Positions 23,353 through 31,280 of a DNA stretch of 46,635 nucleotides are shown one piece after another. Source of the stretch: Cryomorphaceae bacterium (GTDB lineage: Bacteria > Bacteroidota > Bacteroidia > Flavobacteriales_D > Sanyastnellaceae); assembly GCA_016124575.1 (NCBI GenBank), contig WGNM01000048.1, positions 1 through 46,635 of the forward strand, in the 5' to 3' direction. The notes below the pieces were generated by a model, which made no database searches, was not told where the DNA came from, and was given only the letters and a program-made list of their open reading frames with translations. Every line of letters begins with the position of its first letter. Position 1 is the stretch's first letter. Both the position numbers and the translations under genes were made by a program.

Positions 23353-24161
23353 GAAATCTACTACCTATAATAACTTCCGACAACGCAGATGCGTTTGTGC
23401 TCATCGCTGGTCCGTGTGCTATTGAAGGACATCAGATGGCCATCGACATTGCCGGAACGATCAAAGAATTGTGTGCGGAATTTGAAATCCCGTATGTGTT
23501 CAAAGGCTCGTACCGCAAAGCAAATCGCTCACGCATCGATAGTTTTACAGGTATTGGAGATCAAAAAGCACTCGAAGTCCTCGCCGATGTCCGACGTACC
23601 TTTCACGTTCCCGTTACGACCGACATTCACGACCGTACCGAAGCAGCCATGGCAGCCAACTACGTTGATGTCTTGCAAATACCCGCTTTTTTATGCCGAC
23701 AAACCGATCTTTTGGTCGCAGCGGCAGCAACAGGGAAGGTGGTCAATGTGAAGAAAGGACAATTTGTGAGTCCCGAAGCCATGCAGTTTGCCGTTGGAAA
23801 GATTAAAGAAAGCGGCAACGACAAGGTGTGGTTGACTGAGCGGGGAACGACCTTCGGATATGGCGACTTGGTTGTAGATTTCAGAGGCATACCTACCATG
23901 CAGCAGTACGCTCCAGTAGTAATGGATGTTACCCACAGCTTGCAGCAGCCAAACCAAGCATCTGGGGTAACGGGCGGACGGCCAGCGTTGATTTCTACCA
24001 TCGCTAAAGCTGCCATTGCTGTAGGTGCCGACGGTATTTTTATTGAAACACACCCTGATCCTGCGAATGCAAAATCAGACGGTGCCAACATGCTTCCTCT
24101 CTCTCAATTGCGCGATCTTCTCGAACAACTGATGAACATACGATATGCAATACGCAAGTAA
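23349..24161 (+). CDS. kdsA: 3-deoxy-8-phosphooctulonate synthase (KDO-8-P synthase)
   Basis: A 270-residue TIM-barrel aldolase that condenses phosphoenolpyruvate and arabinose 5-phosphate, the first committed step of Kdo for lipopolysaccharide. Motifs: IAGPCAIEG (Cys23), YVFKGSYRKANRSRIDSF, DVLQIPAFLCRQTDLL, VNVKKGQFVSPEAM, TERGTTFGYGDLVVD, VMDVTHSLQQPN and IETHPDPANAKSDGAN. Cys in GPC, together with the later His, Glu and Asp, marks the metal-dependent class; the metal-free enterobacterial enzyme has Asn there. Overlaps its upstream neighbour by 4 bases and the downstream T9SS gene by 17 bases, an unusually deep overlap. Confidence 0.96.
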   Translation: MRNLLPIITSDNADAFVLIAGPCAIEGHQMAIDIAGTIKELCAEFEIPYVFKGSYRKANRSRIDSFTGIGDQKALEVLADVRRTFHVPVTTDIHDRTEAAMAANYVDVLQIPAFLCRQTDLLVAAAATGKVVNVKKGQFVSPEAMQFAVGKIKESGNDKVWLTERGTTFGYGDLVVDFRGIPTMQQYAPVVMDVTHSLQQPNQASGVTGGRPALISTIAKAAIAVGADGIFIETHPDPANAKSDGANMLPLSQLRDLLEQLMNIRYAIRK

Positions 24162-25566
24162 AATAGCGTTTTATACCTTGTTTCTTTTCTGCTCACTCGC
24201 AGGATGGGCGCAAATTGCAGAGGTGCGCACCTACGGGGGCGACGACTACGATGAAGCGCGTAAAACCATTCAAACAGCTGATGGCTATATCTTGGTAGGT
24301 ACAACTTCAAGTGCTCTGAATGGCAATAGCGATGTCCTTGTGCAATTCGTTCTCAACAACCTCGACCCATACATTGAAGTTGTGTTGGGCGGTGTGGGCG
24401 CTGAGCAAGGTCGGGCCATTGTGCAGAATGAAGACGGCACACTGCTCGTTTTGGCACAAACAGCGAACGGTCCGTTTGGTGGTTACGACGCTGTGATTTA
24501 CAAGCTCACAGCCGATGGAAATCTTCTTTGGGAAAAATATTACGGCACTGCAGATTGGGATTTGCCCGTTGACCTTGTGGTTGGCGATGGTAAAATCTAC
24601 CTCGGCATGACAAGCTATGGCACAGGAACAAACACATCGAACCAACGCATCATAGTTATCAATGAAGATGGTGCTCTGGATGGTATTGTTGACTTCGACC
24701 AAGCCTACGACGGTGAGCTATCTGATATCGACTGGTACAGCGGATCTCTTTACACCATTGGCACTGTGACCATGAGCGATGGCAATCAATATGGTATCGG
24801 ACGAAAATTAAGCGGCAGCTTGGATGTTCAATGGTCGCGATACGAGGCTGGCGAAAATATTTTTGGAAGAACGGTTTCTGGCAGTCCGTTCGGAGCCACC
24901 TTTGGGTTCGACTATGCCGACCCATCCGACAATAATAAATTCGACAACCGCCTGGTGCAATACGATTTTGAAGGCGATCTCGAATGGAGAAAAGACTTCG
25001 ACCAGCCTGGTAATCAGCGCATTCGATCTACTGCTTGGTCTGGGGCCGTGGTCATATATGCTTCAGAAACAGACGTGTTGGGTGCCGGTGGACTAGGTGC
25101 TATAGTGGTTAAAGTGTTCTATACAGGCGGTTACCTTTCATCTGCAGTTTTCGGAGGTGATGTAGATGATTCTCCATACCACATTCTCGTTGATGCAGAT
25201 AGCAACTACCTCATCTGTGGTCGATCAAACAGCTACAGCACAGGTGATCAAGATTTTTACCTTGTCCGTACCTTCGATAACACCATCGTCAGCGACTTTG
25301 AGTTAGACTTCGTCGACTTCGCTTCCGACTTCTACATAGGCATACCTGAATTGAATCCGAACAACAATTTCGCGTATCCTGTTCCCACATCAAACCAACT
25401 GACACTGACAACTTATTGCAATTGGGAGATGTTTGATTTAATGGGGCGCTCAGTTCTTTCGGGACAATCGACGTACATCGATGTCAGCGCCGTGGCTGCC
25501 GGTCATTACATTTTGAGAAACAACGACGCTCCATCATGGCAGCAGCAGGTGATTATACAACATTGA
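24145..25566 (+). CDS. T9SS cargo protein with beta-propeller-like repeats
   Basis: A 473-residue secreted protein: signal peptide KIAFYTLFLFCSLAGWAQ, then blade-like repeats of the type D-G-Y-I-L-V-G-T-T ... D-V-L-V-Q (residues 30-400; for example TADGYILVGTTSSALNGNSD, IYKLTADGNLLWEKYYG, LVDADSNYLICGRSNSYSTG), similar to repeats of delta-60 or SBBP type. The last 75 residues form a type A T9SS sorting domain: FAYPVPTSNQLTLTT, WEMFDLMGRSVLSGQ, VAAGHYILR. It would be exported, cut and attached to the surface. It overlaps kdsA by 17 bases and the next, membrane glycosyltransferase gene by 31 bases. Cargo function unknown. Confidence 0.83.
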   Translation: MQYASKIAFYTLFLFCSLAGWAQIAEVRTYGGDDYDEARKTIQTADGYILVGTTSSALNGNSDVLVQFVLNNLDPYIEVVLGGVGAEQGRAIVQNEDGTLLVLAQTANGPFGGYDAVIYKLTADGNLLWEKYYGTADWDLPVDLVVGDGKIYLGMTSYGTGTNTSNQRIIVINEDGALDGIVDFDQAYDGELSDIDWYSGSLYTIGTVTMSDGNQYGIGRKLSGSLDVQWSRYEAGENIFGRTVSGSPFGATFGFDYADPSDNNKFDNRLVQYDFEGDLEWRKDFDQPGNQRIRSTAWSGAVVIYASETDVLGAGGLGAIVVKVFYTGGYLSSAVFGGDVDDSPYHILVDADSNYLICGRSNSYSTGDQDFYLVRTFDNTIVSDFELDFVDFASDFYIGIPELNPNNNFAYPVPTSNQLTLTTYCNWEMFDLMGRSVLSGQSTYIDVSAVAAGHYILRNNDAPSWQQQVIIQH

Positions 25567-26750
25567 GGTGGAAAGATTCCTTTTTTCACGCCTTTTGGCC
25601 AACGTGGGTTTTGGCCGGTATGGTGGTCATTTGGAGCGAGATAAGCAACAACCCCATTGAGATGTCTTCGTCGTACTTCGACGTTGAACATTATCTGGAG
25701 ATCAGTAAAAATGGCTATTCGCAAACTTTTTTAACTGCCTTTTTCCCTGGCTTTCCCGGCCTCCTTTTTCTCCTTCAATCGAATATTCTTGCTGCCTCAA
25801 TAGTTAACTACGCGATTTGGGTTTGCAGTGCATCGTTGCTTTTGCGGCATAAACTCATCACACCTGCAACTTCTATGATTGCAGCAGTTGTCCCTTCTGC
25901 CCTGTTCTATTACCTGCCGTATAGCGAATCTATGTTTTACTTCGCAATCACTTTGATAGTCATCGGATTGAAGAAAGACGCAGACAAATGGCTAATCGCC
26001 GGAATCATACTTGCTTCCATTTCACGTCCTACCGCCGTAGTCATTCTCCCCGCCCTAATATTAGCACGTTACTTAAAAGGGTACGGCATTCAATCAGCTA
26101 TCAAACGCACTCTTCCAGAAATCCTTGTTTCTGCCTTAACGGTGGTGTGCGTCTTCACGTTACAATCTATATTCACGGGTAGTTTCACATCTTTTTTCGC
26201 TGCCCAGGCAGGATGGGGAAACGGCGCTCATTTAGCAACCTTGCCTTTCCATTCATTTGGAGGCAATTTGATTTTCTTTTATGATAGTGCAGCCATGCTT
26301 GTGGGGTTCATCTCGTTGGCTATTGTTGTTCACTTATTCCGATCGAAACACCCGGTATCGTCGCCCCATGCTTTTGGTCTCTCGGCACTTGCCATCACAG
26401 CACTTTTGATTCTCTTTTCTCGTGGGGGTGGTATATTCAGTCTGAACAGGTTCATATTTGCTACTGCCTTTTTCCCGCTTGCGTTGGAGGTTTTCCGCGC
26501 TGTTCAGATTCCGAAAAAATCAATTCTCATTGCACTCGCAGTAGCCATTGCTTTGGGGCCTGTTTTTGCTGCACACGTTCATATAAAATCAGCCCTTATG
26601 TACCTGCTGACTTTGGGATTGATAACAGCCTATTTCTGGTTTTTACGTCACAAAAGCACAACCATACGAACGGGATTTGCTGTGATGCTAATTGCCATTC
26701 AGGCCTGGTTTTTCGTCCATTACGTGCTTCAGGGAAATTGGATTGCCTAA
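25536..26750 (+). CDS. PIG-V-like GT-C family membrane glycosyltransferase
   Basis: A 404-residue protein with about ten membrane helices. Near the N-terminus it has the GT-C signature of the PIG-V/mannosyltransferase type: SSYFDVEHYLEISKNGY (acidic D-x-x-H), FFPGFPGLLFLL and later YYLPYSESMFYF. Such enzymes transfer a sugar from a polyprenyl-phosphate sugar donor to a lipid or protein on the outer side of the membrane. The start chosen lies 31 bases inside the previous gene; a later ATG is possible. It ends next to the convergent FkbM gene with no gap. Linked to a T9SS cargo and to a methyltransferase, it may glycosylate surface material (inference). Confidence 0.75.
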   Translation: MAAAGDYTTLRWKDSFFHAFWPTWVLAGMVVIWSEISNNPIEMSSSYFDVEHYLEISKNGYSQTFLTAFFPGFPGLLFLLQSNILAASIVNYAIWVCSASLLLRHKLITPATSMIAAVVPSALFYYLPYSESMFYFAITLIVIGLKKDADKWLIAGIILASISRPTAVVILPALILARYLKGYGIQSAIKRTLPEILVSALTVVCVFTLQSIFTGSFTSFFAAQAGWGNGAHLATLPFHSFGGNLIFFYDSAAMLVGFISLAIVVHLFRSKHPVSSPHAFGLSALAITALLILFSRGGGIFSLNRFIFATAFFPLALEVFRAVQIPKKSILIALAVAIALGPVFAAHVHIKSALMYLLTLGLITAYFWFLRHKSTTIRTGFAVMLIAIQAWFFVHYVLQGNWIA

Positions 26751-27473
26751 CTAGGCGAAGGCTACAAAATAGTAATTCAGTCGTTCGTAAAACTGTTTGC
26801 AGAATTCCTCGCGCGACAGCGACGGTGCCTTCTCAACGAAACGATCCAAGAGATTTATATGCATGTCACATTCAGCAAAAAAATCGAATACCATTTCGGG
26901 GGTTGTTCCGTAATGATCTGACGCACCCAATCCGTTTTCGAAAACCACAACCGGCTTCCATTTCTGAATGGTTTTTCTTGCGCCTAGCATCACCTGATAT
27001 TCCGCCCCTTCAACATCGATCTTGATCAAATCAATCTTTACATCTGAAGGAATGGCATCATCCAGACGCCCCTGTTTCACGCGGATTTTTGAAACTTCTT
27101 CCGCACCTGCGTATGTCCTGCGCCGAATACCTGAATAAGCAGGATTGGTAACCACGTGGTGAAATTCAATCTCGCCTGAATCGTCAGACAATGCAGTTTG
27201 ATGAACGTCTACCCGATCACCGAAACGATCTTTTAGCTCGTGGTACAGTCCAGGCAGGGGTTCAAAGGCAAAATGACGTCCGTTTGGTGCCACATGCAGC
27301 ATATCTTCAAGCACCTCTCCTCGGTGGCAACCGATGTCGATGCAGTTCGAATCATCATGCAAAACCAGCTTCAGCAACTTCCTGGTCCATGCATCATACC
27401 GCTGATTTTGCGTTATGTGCAGCCCCATTGACGAAAGCGCCTTTTTGGTGAGGTTTTTGATTTTTCTTTTCAT
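26751..27473 (-). CDS. FkbM-family methyltransferase
   Basis: A 240-residue cytoplasmic SAM-dependent methyltransferase. Motif I is NCIDIGCHRGEVLEDML (about residues 43-59), followed by FAFEPLPGL, VDLHQTAL-type segment DVHQTALSDDSGEIEF and the family motif IDLIKIDVEGAEYQVMLGA. FkbM enzymes usually O-methylate sugars or polyketides. I use the ATG at 27471-27473: the GTG three codons upstream overlaps a TACTTTTG promoter element at 27482-27489. The gene stands convergent to the GT-C glycosyltransferase, ending at the next base, and could modify its glycan product (inference). The target is not evident. Confidence 0.87.
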   Translation of the reverse strand: MKRKIKNLTKKALSSMGLHITQNQRYDAWTRKLLKLVLHDDSNCIDIGCHRGEVLEDMLHVAPNGRHFAFEPLPGLYHELKDRFGDRVDVHQTALSDDSGEIEFHHVVTNPAYSGIRRRTYAGAEEVSKIRVKQGRLDDAIPSDVKIDLIKIDVEGAEYQVMLGARKTIQKWKPVVVFENGLGASDHYGTTPEMVFDFFAECDMHINLLDRFVEKAPSLSREEFCKQFYERLNYYFVAFA

Positions 27474-27481
27474 CGAGGGCA

Positions 27482-27489
27482 CAAAAGTA
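27482..27489 (-). promoter_or_regulatory. Promoter -7 element of the FkbM gene
   Basis: Reverse strand reads TACTTTTG, an exact TAnnTTTG match, 8 bases before the chosen ATG, so the 5' leader would be only a few bases. Confidence 0.55.
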
Positions 27490-27531
27490 CATCGAATCTG
27501 TCTTATTGAATAAAACTTCTACCTTAGAGTT

Positions 27532-28041
27532 ATGACTAAAAGCACAATCATATTCACATTTCTGCTTTTCACAGCTACCCTCTTTTCATGTGGCAATGCG
27601 AAAAAGCAACAGGATTCAACGGATATCAAAGAGTTCAATATCAAATCGATAACATCGCAAGATGTTTACCCAGGAGTGCATTCAAATCTCCGAAAAACAC
27701 GAACGTACAAATTGGTTATGAGCGCAAAAATGCAAGACGAACATAAGTTTATTGCACTTTTGGTCGATTCTGTTCAACTGCCTTTGGAATTCATTCGTGC
27801 CGATGGCTCGGCGATAACAACGGAGGGCTATGGCTTTCAAGGACAATTCGACGAACTCGTGATTTCCGTTTCACGTCACTTTTTTCAGCAATATGCGCCA
27901 GACATGGTTGCTGAGGTGATGTATGAGCTGAGCGGATTTCAATTGAGTGATAGCGCAAAACTCATGATCAGCGGTCCGTTGGGCATTGAATACATCAATT
28001 TAGGAATTGTGCAACGGCAAGACAATATCTATGCTCCCTGA
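27532..28041 (+). CDS. Small lipoprotein of unknown function
   Basis: A 169-residue exported protein with lipoprotein signal IFTFLLFTATLFSC (Cys20) followed by a charged linker (GNAKKQQDSTDIKEF). The mature part is a compact alpha/beta domain with TRTYKLVMSAKMQDEHKF, VDSVQLPLEFIRADG and VAEVMYELSGFQLSD, and no known motif. A TACCTTAG sequence at 27519-27526 is a near-match to the -7 element. It stands alone on the forward strand before the E1 dehydrogenase gene, which has its own promoter. Function not recognised. Confidence 0.72.
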   Translation: MTKSTIIFTFLLFTATLFSCGNAKKQQDSTDIKEFNIKSITSQDVYPGVHSNLRKTRTYKLVMSAKMQDEHKFIALLVDSVQLPLEFIRADGSAITTEGYGFQGQFDELVISVSRHFFQQYAPDMVAEVMYELSGFQLSDSAKLMISGPLGIEYINLGIVQRQDNIYAP

Positions 28042-28052
28042 TTCAATCTTTG

Positions 28053-28060
28053 TACCTTTG
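28053..28060 (+). promoter_or_regulatory. Promoter -7 element of the E1 dehydrogenase gene
   Basis: TACCTTTG, exact TAnnTTTG, 20 bases before the ATG at 28081. No obvious -33 element at normal spacing. Confidence 0.55.
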
Positions 28061-28080
28061 CCGCTGAAAAATAGTCCCGA

Positions 28081-30159
28081 ATGGCAGTCTCGGAAACCAC
28101 AGTGAAGCCCAAACATACCCAATCAATATCGACAGACACCTTGTTAAAAGCCTTTCGGCTGATGGCAACCGCTCGCGCAATGTCTGATTTATACGAAGCC
28201 AACGCAAAATTCACCGCGAAGTATGTCCATGCCACATCCCGCGGACATGAAGCCATTCAGCTTGCTACTGGTTTGCAGTTGACCGAACACGACTTTTTGA
28301 GCGCATACTACCGCGACGATAGTATTTTATTGGCCATAGGCATGACGCCTTACGAGCTCATGTTGCAGCTCATGGCAAAACGCGACGACCCGTTTTCAGG
28401 CGGTAGAACCTATTATTCGCACCCAAGCTTAAACCGCAAAGGGATGCCGAAAATTCCCCATCAATCATCTGCCACGGGCATGCAAGCCATACCTGCAACA
28501 GGCGTTGCGATGGGAATACAATACCTCGAAAACCAGGGCATTCAACCGTGGGGCGACGAACACCCCGTTATGGTTTGTTCCATTGGCGACGCCGCCATGA
28601 CAGAGGGTGAAGTTGCAGAAGCTTTCCATATGGCTGCCCTGAAGCAGTATCCCATTGTGTATCTAGTCCAAGATAACGAGTGGGACATCTCAGCAAATGC
28701 CAAAGAGATACGTTTTGGTGACGCAACAATATTCGCCAAAGCATTTCCTGGAATTGAGGTTCGCTCAATAGACGGTGCCGATTTCATGAAATCTCACAGC
28801 ACCATGCAAGAGGTGTTGCATTTGGCGCGAACTGAAAGACGTCCGTTCATGGTGCATGCATCGGTGCCGCTGCTCGGACATCACACCAGCGGTGTACGAA
28901 GAGAATGGTACCGCGACGACCTAGAAGAGCATCAGACAAGGGATCCGTACCCGCGGTTTAAGAATGACCTTGTCGACTTGGGGATTTCAAAATCTGAAAT
29001 CGAAAACATAGAAAATGAAGCGCGCGCCTTTGTTTTGGCAGAGTACGACAAAGCCTCCGACGCCGAAGATCCACGCCCGGAAGACCTCCTGACCCACCGT
29101 TGGGCTCCTACCCCAATAACCGAAGAAACAGGTGAACGCGCTCCTGCAAGAAACCAGCAAACCTTGATGGTAGACTGCGCCTTGTTTGCTGTGAAAGAGA
29201 TTATGGAAGAATATCCGGAGAGCTTGCTTTACGGACAAGACGTAGGAGGGCGACTTGGAGGCGTATTTAGAGAAGCAGCAACCCTTGCTCAGCGATTCGG
29301 AGATAGCCGTGTGTTCAACACACCCATTCAGGAAGCTTTCATCATCGGAAGTACCGTTGGTATGAGCGCTGCTGGCTGCAAACCGATTGTAGAAGTGCAG
29401 TTTGCTGACTACATCTGGCCAGGATTGAATCAATTGTTTACTGAGGCCAGCAGAAGTTATTACCTCTCCAACGGACAATGGCCAGTAAACGCTGTCATTC
29501 GCGTGCCGATTGGAGCGTATGGCAGCGGAGGTCCGTATCACAGTTCAAGCGTTGAATCTGTGCTTGCGAACATACGAGGAGTGAAAGTGTGCTACCCGAG
29601 TACCGGAGCCGATTTGAAAGGATTGATGAAAGCCGCTTATCACGACCCAAACCCCGTTGTGATGCTCGAACACAAAGGATTGTACTGGTCTAAAATCCCA
29701 GGAACAGAAGATGCACGTTCAATAGAACCTTCTTCCGATTATATCGTACCATTGGGTAAGGCAAGAACTGTTTTGTCGGCCAATGAAGATGTATCTGTTG
29801 CAGTAATCACTTATGGAATGGGTGTTTACTGGACTAAAACCGCTGCAAAATCATTGCCTGGCCAAATAGAACTTGTCGATTTAAGAACCATAACACCTTT
29901 GGATGAAGAAACAGTTTTCAACGCAGTGAAGAAATGCGGACGATGTTTGGTAGTTACCGAAGAGCCGGCGAACAACAGTTTCGCACAAGCCCTTGCCGGC
30001 AGCATCAGCGAACATTGTTTTAAATGGCTTGACGCCCCAGTGATGACCATTGGAGCCATCGAAACACCAGCCATTCCGCTCAATACTGTTTTAGAAGCTA
30101 CCCTTTTGCCAAATGCAGATAAGGTTCTTGTGAAGTTGAATGAATTACTAAAATTTTAA
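28081..30159 (+). CDS. Fused alpha/beta E1 component of a 2-oxoacid dehydrogenase (branched-chain type)
   Basis: A 692-residue thiamine-diphosphate enzyme combining both E1 subunits. Residues about 20-330 are E1-alpha: TSRGHEAIQLATGLQL, SAYYRDDSILLAIG, FSGGRTYYSHPS, and the cofactor motif CSIGDAAMTEGEV ... VQDNEWDIS. Residues about 365-690 are E1-beta: YGQDVGGRLGGVF, FNTPIQEAFIIGSTVGMSAA, VEVQFADYIWPGLNQL, RVPIGAYGSGGPYHSSS. It decarboxylates a 2-oxoacid and transfers the acyl group to E2 lipoate. The fused form is common in Bacteroidota and usually assigned to branched-chain 2-oxoacid dehydrogenase; pyruvate cannot be excluded. GDG of the cofactor motif is GDA here. E2 and E3 are not nearby. 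An own promoter precedes it. Confidence 0.9.
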   Translation: MAVSETTVKPKHTQSISTDTLLKAFRLMATARAMSDLYEANAKFTAKYVHATSRGHEAIQLATGLQLTEHDFLSAYYRDDSILLAIGMTPYELMLQLMAKRDDPFSGGRTYYSHPSLNRKGMPKIPHQSSATGMQAIPATGVAMGIQYLENQGIQPWGDEHPVMVCSIGDAAMTEGEVAEAFHMAALKQYPIVYLVQDNEWDISANAKEIRFGDATIFAKAFPGIEVRSIDGADFMKSHSTMQEVLHLARTERRPFMVHASVPLLGHHTSGVRREWYRDDLEEHQTRDPYPRFKNDLVDLGISKSEIENIENEARAFVLAEYDKASDAEDPRPEDLLTHRWAPTPITEETGERAPARNQQTLMVDCALFAVKEIMEEYPESLLYGQDVGGRLGGVFREAATLAQRFGDSRVFNTPIQEAFIIGSTVGMSAAGCKPIVEVQFADYIWPGLNQLFTEASRSYYLSNGQWPVNAVIRVPIGAYGSGGPYHSSSVESVLANIRGVKVCYPSTGADLKGLMKAAYHDPNPVVMLEHKGLYWSKIPGTEDARSIEPSSDYIVPLGKARTVLSANEDVSVAVITYGMGVYWTKTAAKSLPGQIELVDLRTITPLDEETVFNAVKKCGRCLVVTEEPANNSFAQALAGSISEHCFKWLDAPVMTIGAIETPAIPLNTVLEATLLPNADKVLVKLNELLKF

Positions 30160-30186
30160 TTCGTCACTTTTAAAAACGAATCAACG

Positions 30187-30789
30187 ATGACACCCATGAG
30201 ACAACTTGTTCTTGGCTTTTTGATTTCGCTGTCGTTCACGACAATTGCGCAAACACCTTTCATTGGAACAGTCAAATACGCCATTACCGATGCCAATGGC
30301 AACGATAACGGTGTTGTTACCATACACAGCGACGGTACCAATTTTCATTGTCAAGAGTTGGTTGGAGAGTTTTCTCTAGCCACCCTTGAGCTTCCTGAGC
30401 AGCGCTCTGAATTCATGCTCGTGACATTTCTTGGCAGACAATTGGCATTGGCTACGCCAGCAGATAAATTCCACATCCGTTCAATTCCAGAATCAATGCA
30501 CACAGCTTCGGCTGGTGATGTTTTGGGATTAAAGTGCATGCAAACGGTTTGCGCAGAGGGTGTTGTAACTTACAGTCCAGACTATTTGCTTAACTATCGC
30601 CTCCTACCTGCAGTTCCTGGATTGCCCGTTGAATTCGAGTTCAACTCGGAATTAGGCAAACGCAAATACAAACTCACCGATATCAACCACACAGCGCCTG
30701 ATCCGTCTGTTTTTCACATCCCAGAAGGGTTCACCATTGTGGGCAGCGACGAGTTGATGACCATCTTCGACGGGCTGACTGCAGAATGA
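30187..30789 (+). CDS. DUF4412-like secreted protein
   Basis: A 200-residue exported protein. The signal peptide ends at about TTIAQ; the start may be the ATG at 30187 or the one at 30196. The mature part begins FIGTVKYAITDANG, the usual first strand of DUF4412-type proteins, and ends with GLPVEFEFNSELGKRKYKL and FHIPEGFTIV, where these proteins describe a metal- or ligand-binding beta sandwich related to LolA/LolB folds. No catalytic motif is visible. It is followed after one base by a thioredoxin-like gene, so the two may work together in the periplasm. Function unknown. Confidence 0.72.
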   Translation: MTPMRQLVLGFLISLSFTTIAQTPFIGTVKYAITDANGNDNGVVTIHSDGTNFHCQELVGEFSLATLELPEQRSEFMLVTFLGRQLALATPADKFHIRSIPESMHTASAGDVLGLKCMQTVCAEGVVTYSPDYLLNYRLLPAVPGLPVEFEFNSELGKRKYKLTDINHTAPDPSVFHIPEGFTIVGSDELMTIFDGLTAE

Positions 30790-30790
30790 T

Positions 30791-31261
30791 ATGAAAAAGT
30801 GGTCGACATTACTCATTCTTTTGGCGCTGGCGCTCTTCTATTTTTGGCGCTATCGGGTAACACCTGGCATGTCGGCAAATGAAATTTCTGTTATCACTGA
30901 TGCAGCCCACCCCATAAACGAATTATTCTCCGGTCCACTGCTGGTTAACTTCTATGCCGCTTGGTGCGGAGAATGCTTGGCTGAAATGGATGCTCTTGAA
31001 GCAGCTTCGAAAAAAGCACCATTCCAGATTATCTGCGTTACTGATGATAATCATGATCGCATAGCAGCCATTAAGCAGCGTTTTTCAATTACCTTTCCGC
31101 TTTTAAAACTGGAAAAATCGATTAAAGACTACGGTATACACTCCATACCAACAACATTTCTATTCAATGGCGATGGAGAATTGGTGGAATCGTGGATTGG
31201 CGGACAACCCTGGAATGATGATGCTTTCTTGAACAAATTATCTTCTGAATTGTCTAAGTAG
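30791..31261 (+). CDS. TlpA/ResA-like thioredoxin-fold protein
   Basis: A 156-residue protein with an N-terminal membrane anchor or signal (LLILLALALFYFWRY) and a thioredoxin domain: LLVNFYAAWCGECLAEMDAL with the active-site CGEC, FQIICVTDD, and the cis-proline segment YGIHSIPTTFLFNGDGELV. It should be a periplasm-facing disulfide reductase of the TlpA/ResA kind, active in cytochrome c maturation or protein repair. The gene follows the DUF4412-like gene by one base and precedes the flavin reductase by 20 bases, so three genes probably share one transcript. The specific target is unknown. Confidence 0.85.
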   Translation: MKKWSTLLILLALALFYFWRYRVTPGMSANEISVITDAAHPINELFSGPLLVNFYAAWCGECLAEMDALEAASKKAPFQIICVTDDNHDRIAAIKQRFSITFPLLKLEKSIKDYGIHSIPTTFLFNGDGELVESWIGGQPWNDDAFLNKLSSELSK

Positions 31262-31280
31262 TCTTGCAACCTGCTCTTAC

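Noticed and set aside
28987-29541. 184-codon reverse frame inside the E1 dehydrogenase gene
   Set aside because: It is a shadow of a strongly supported gene and has no domain or signal.
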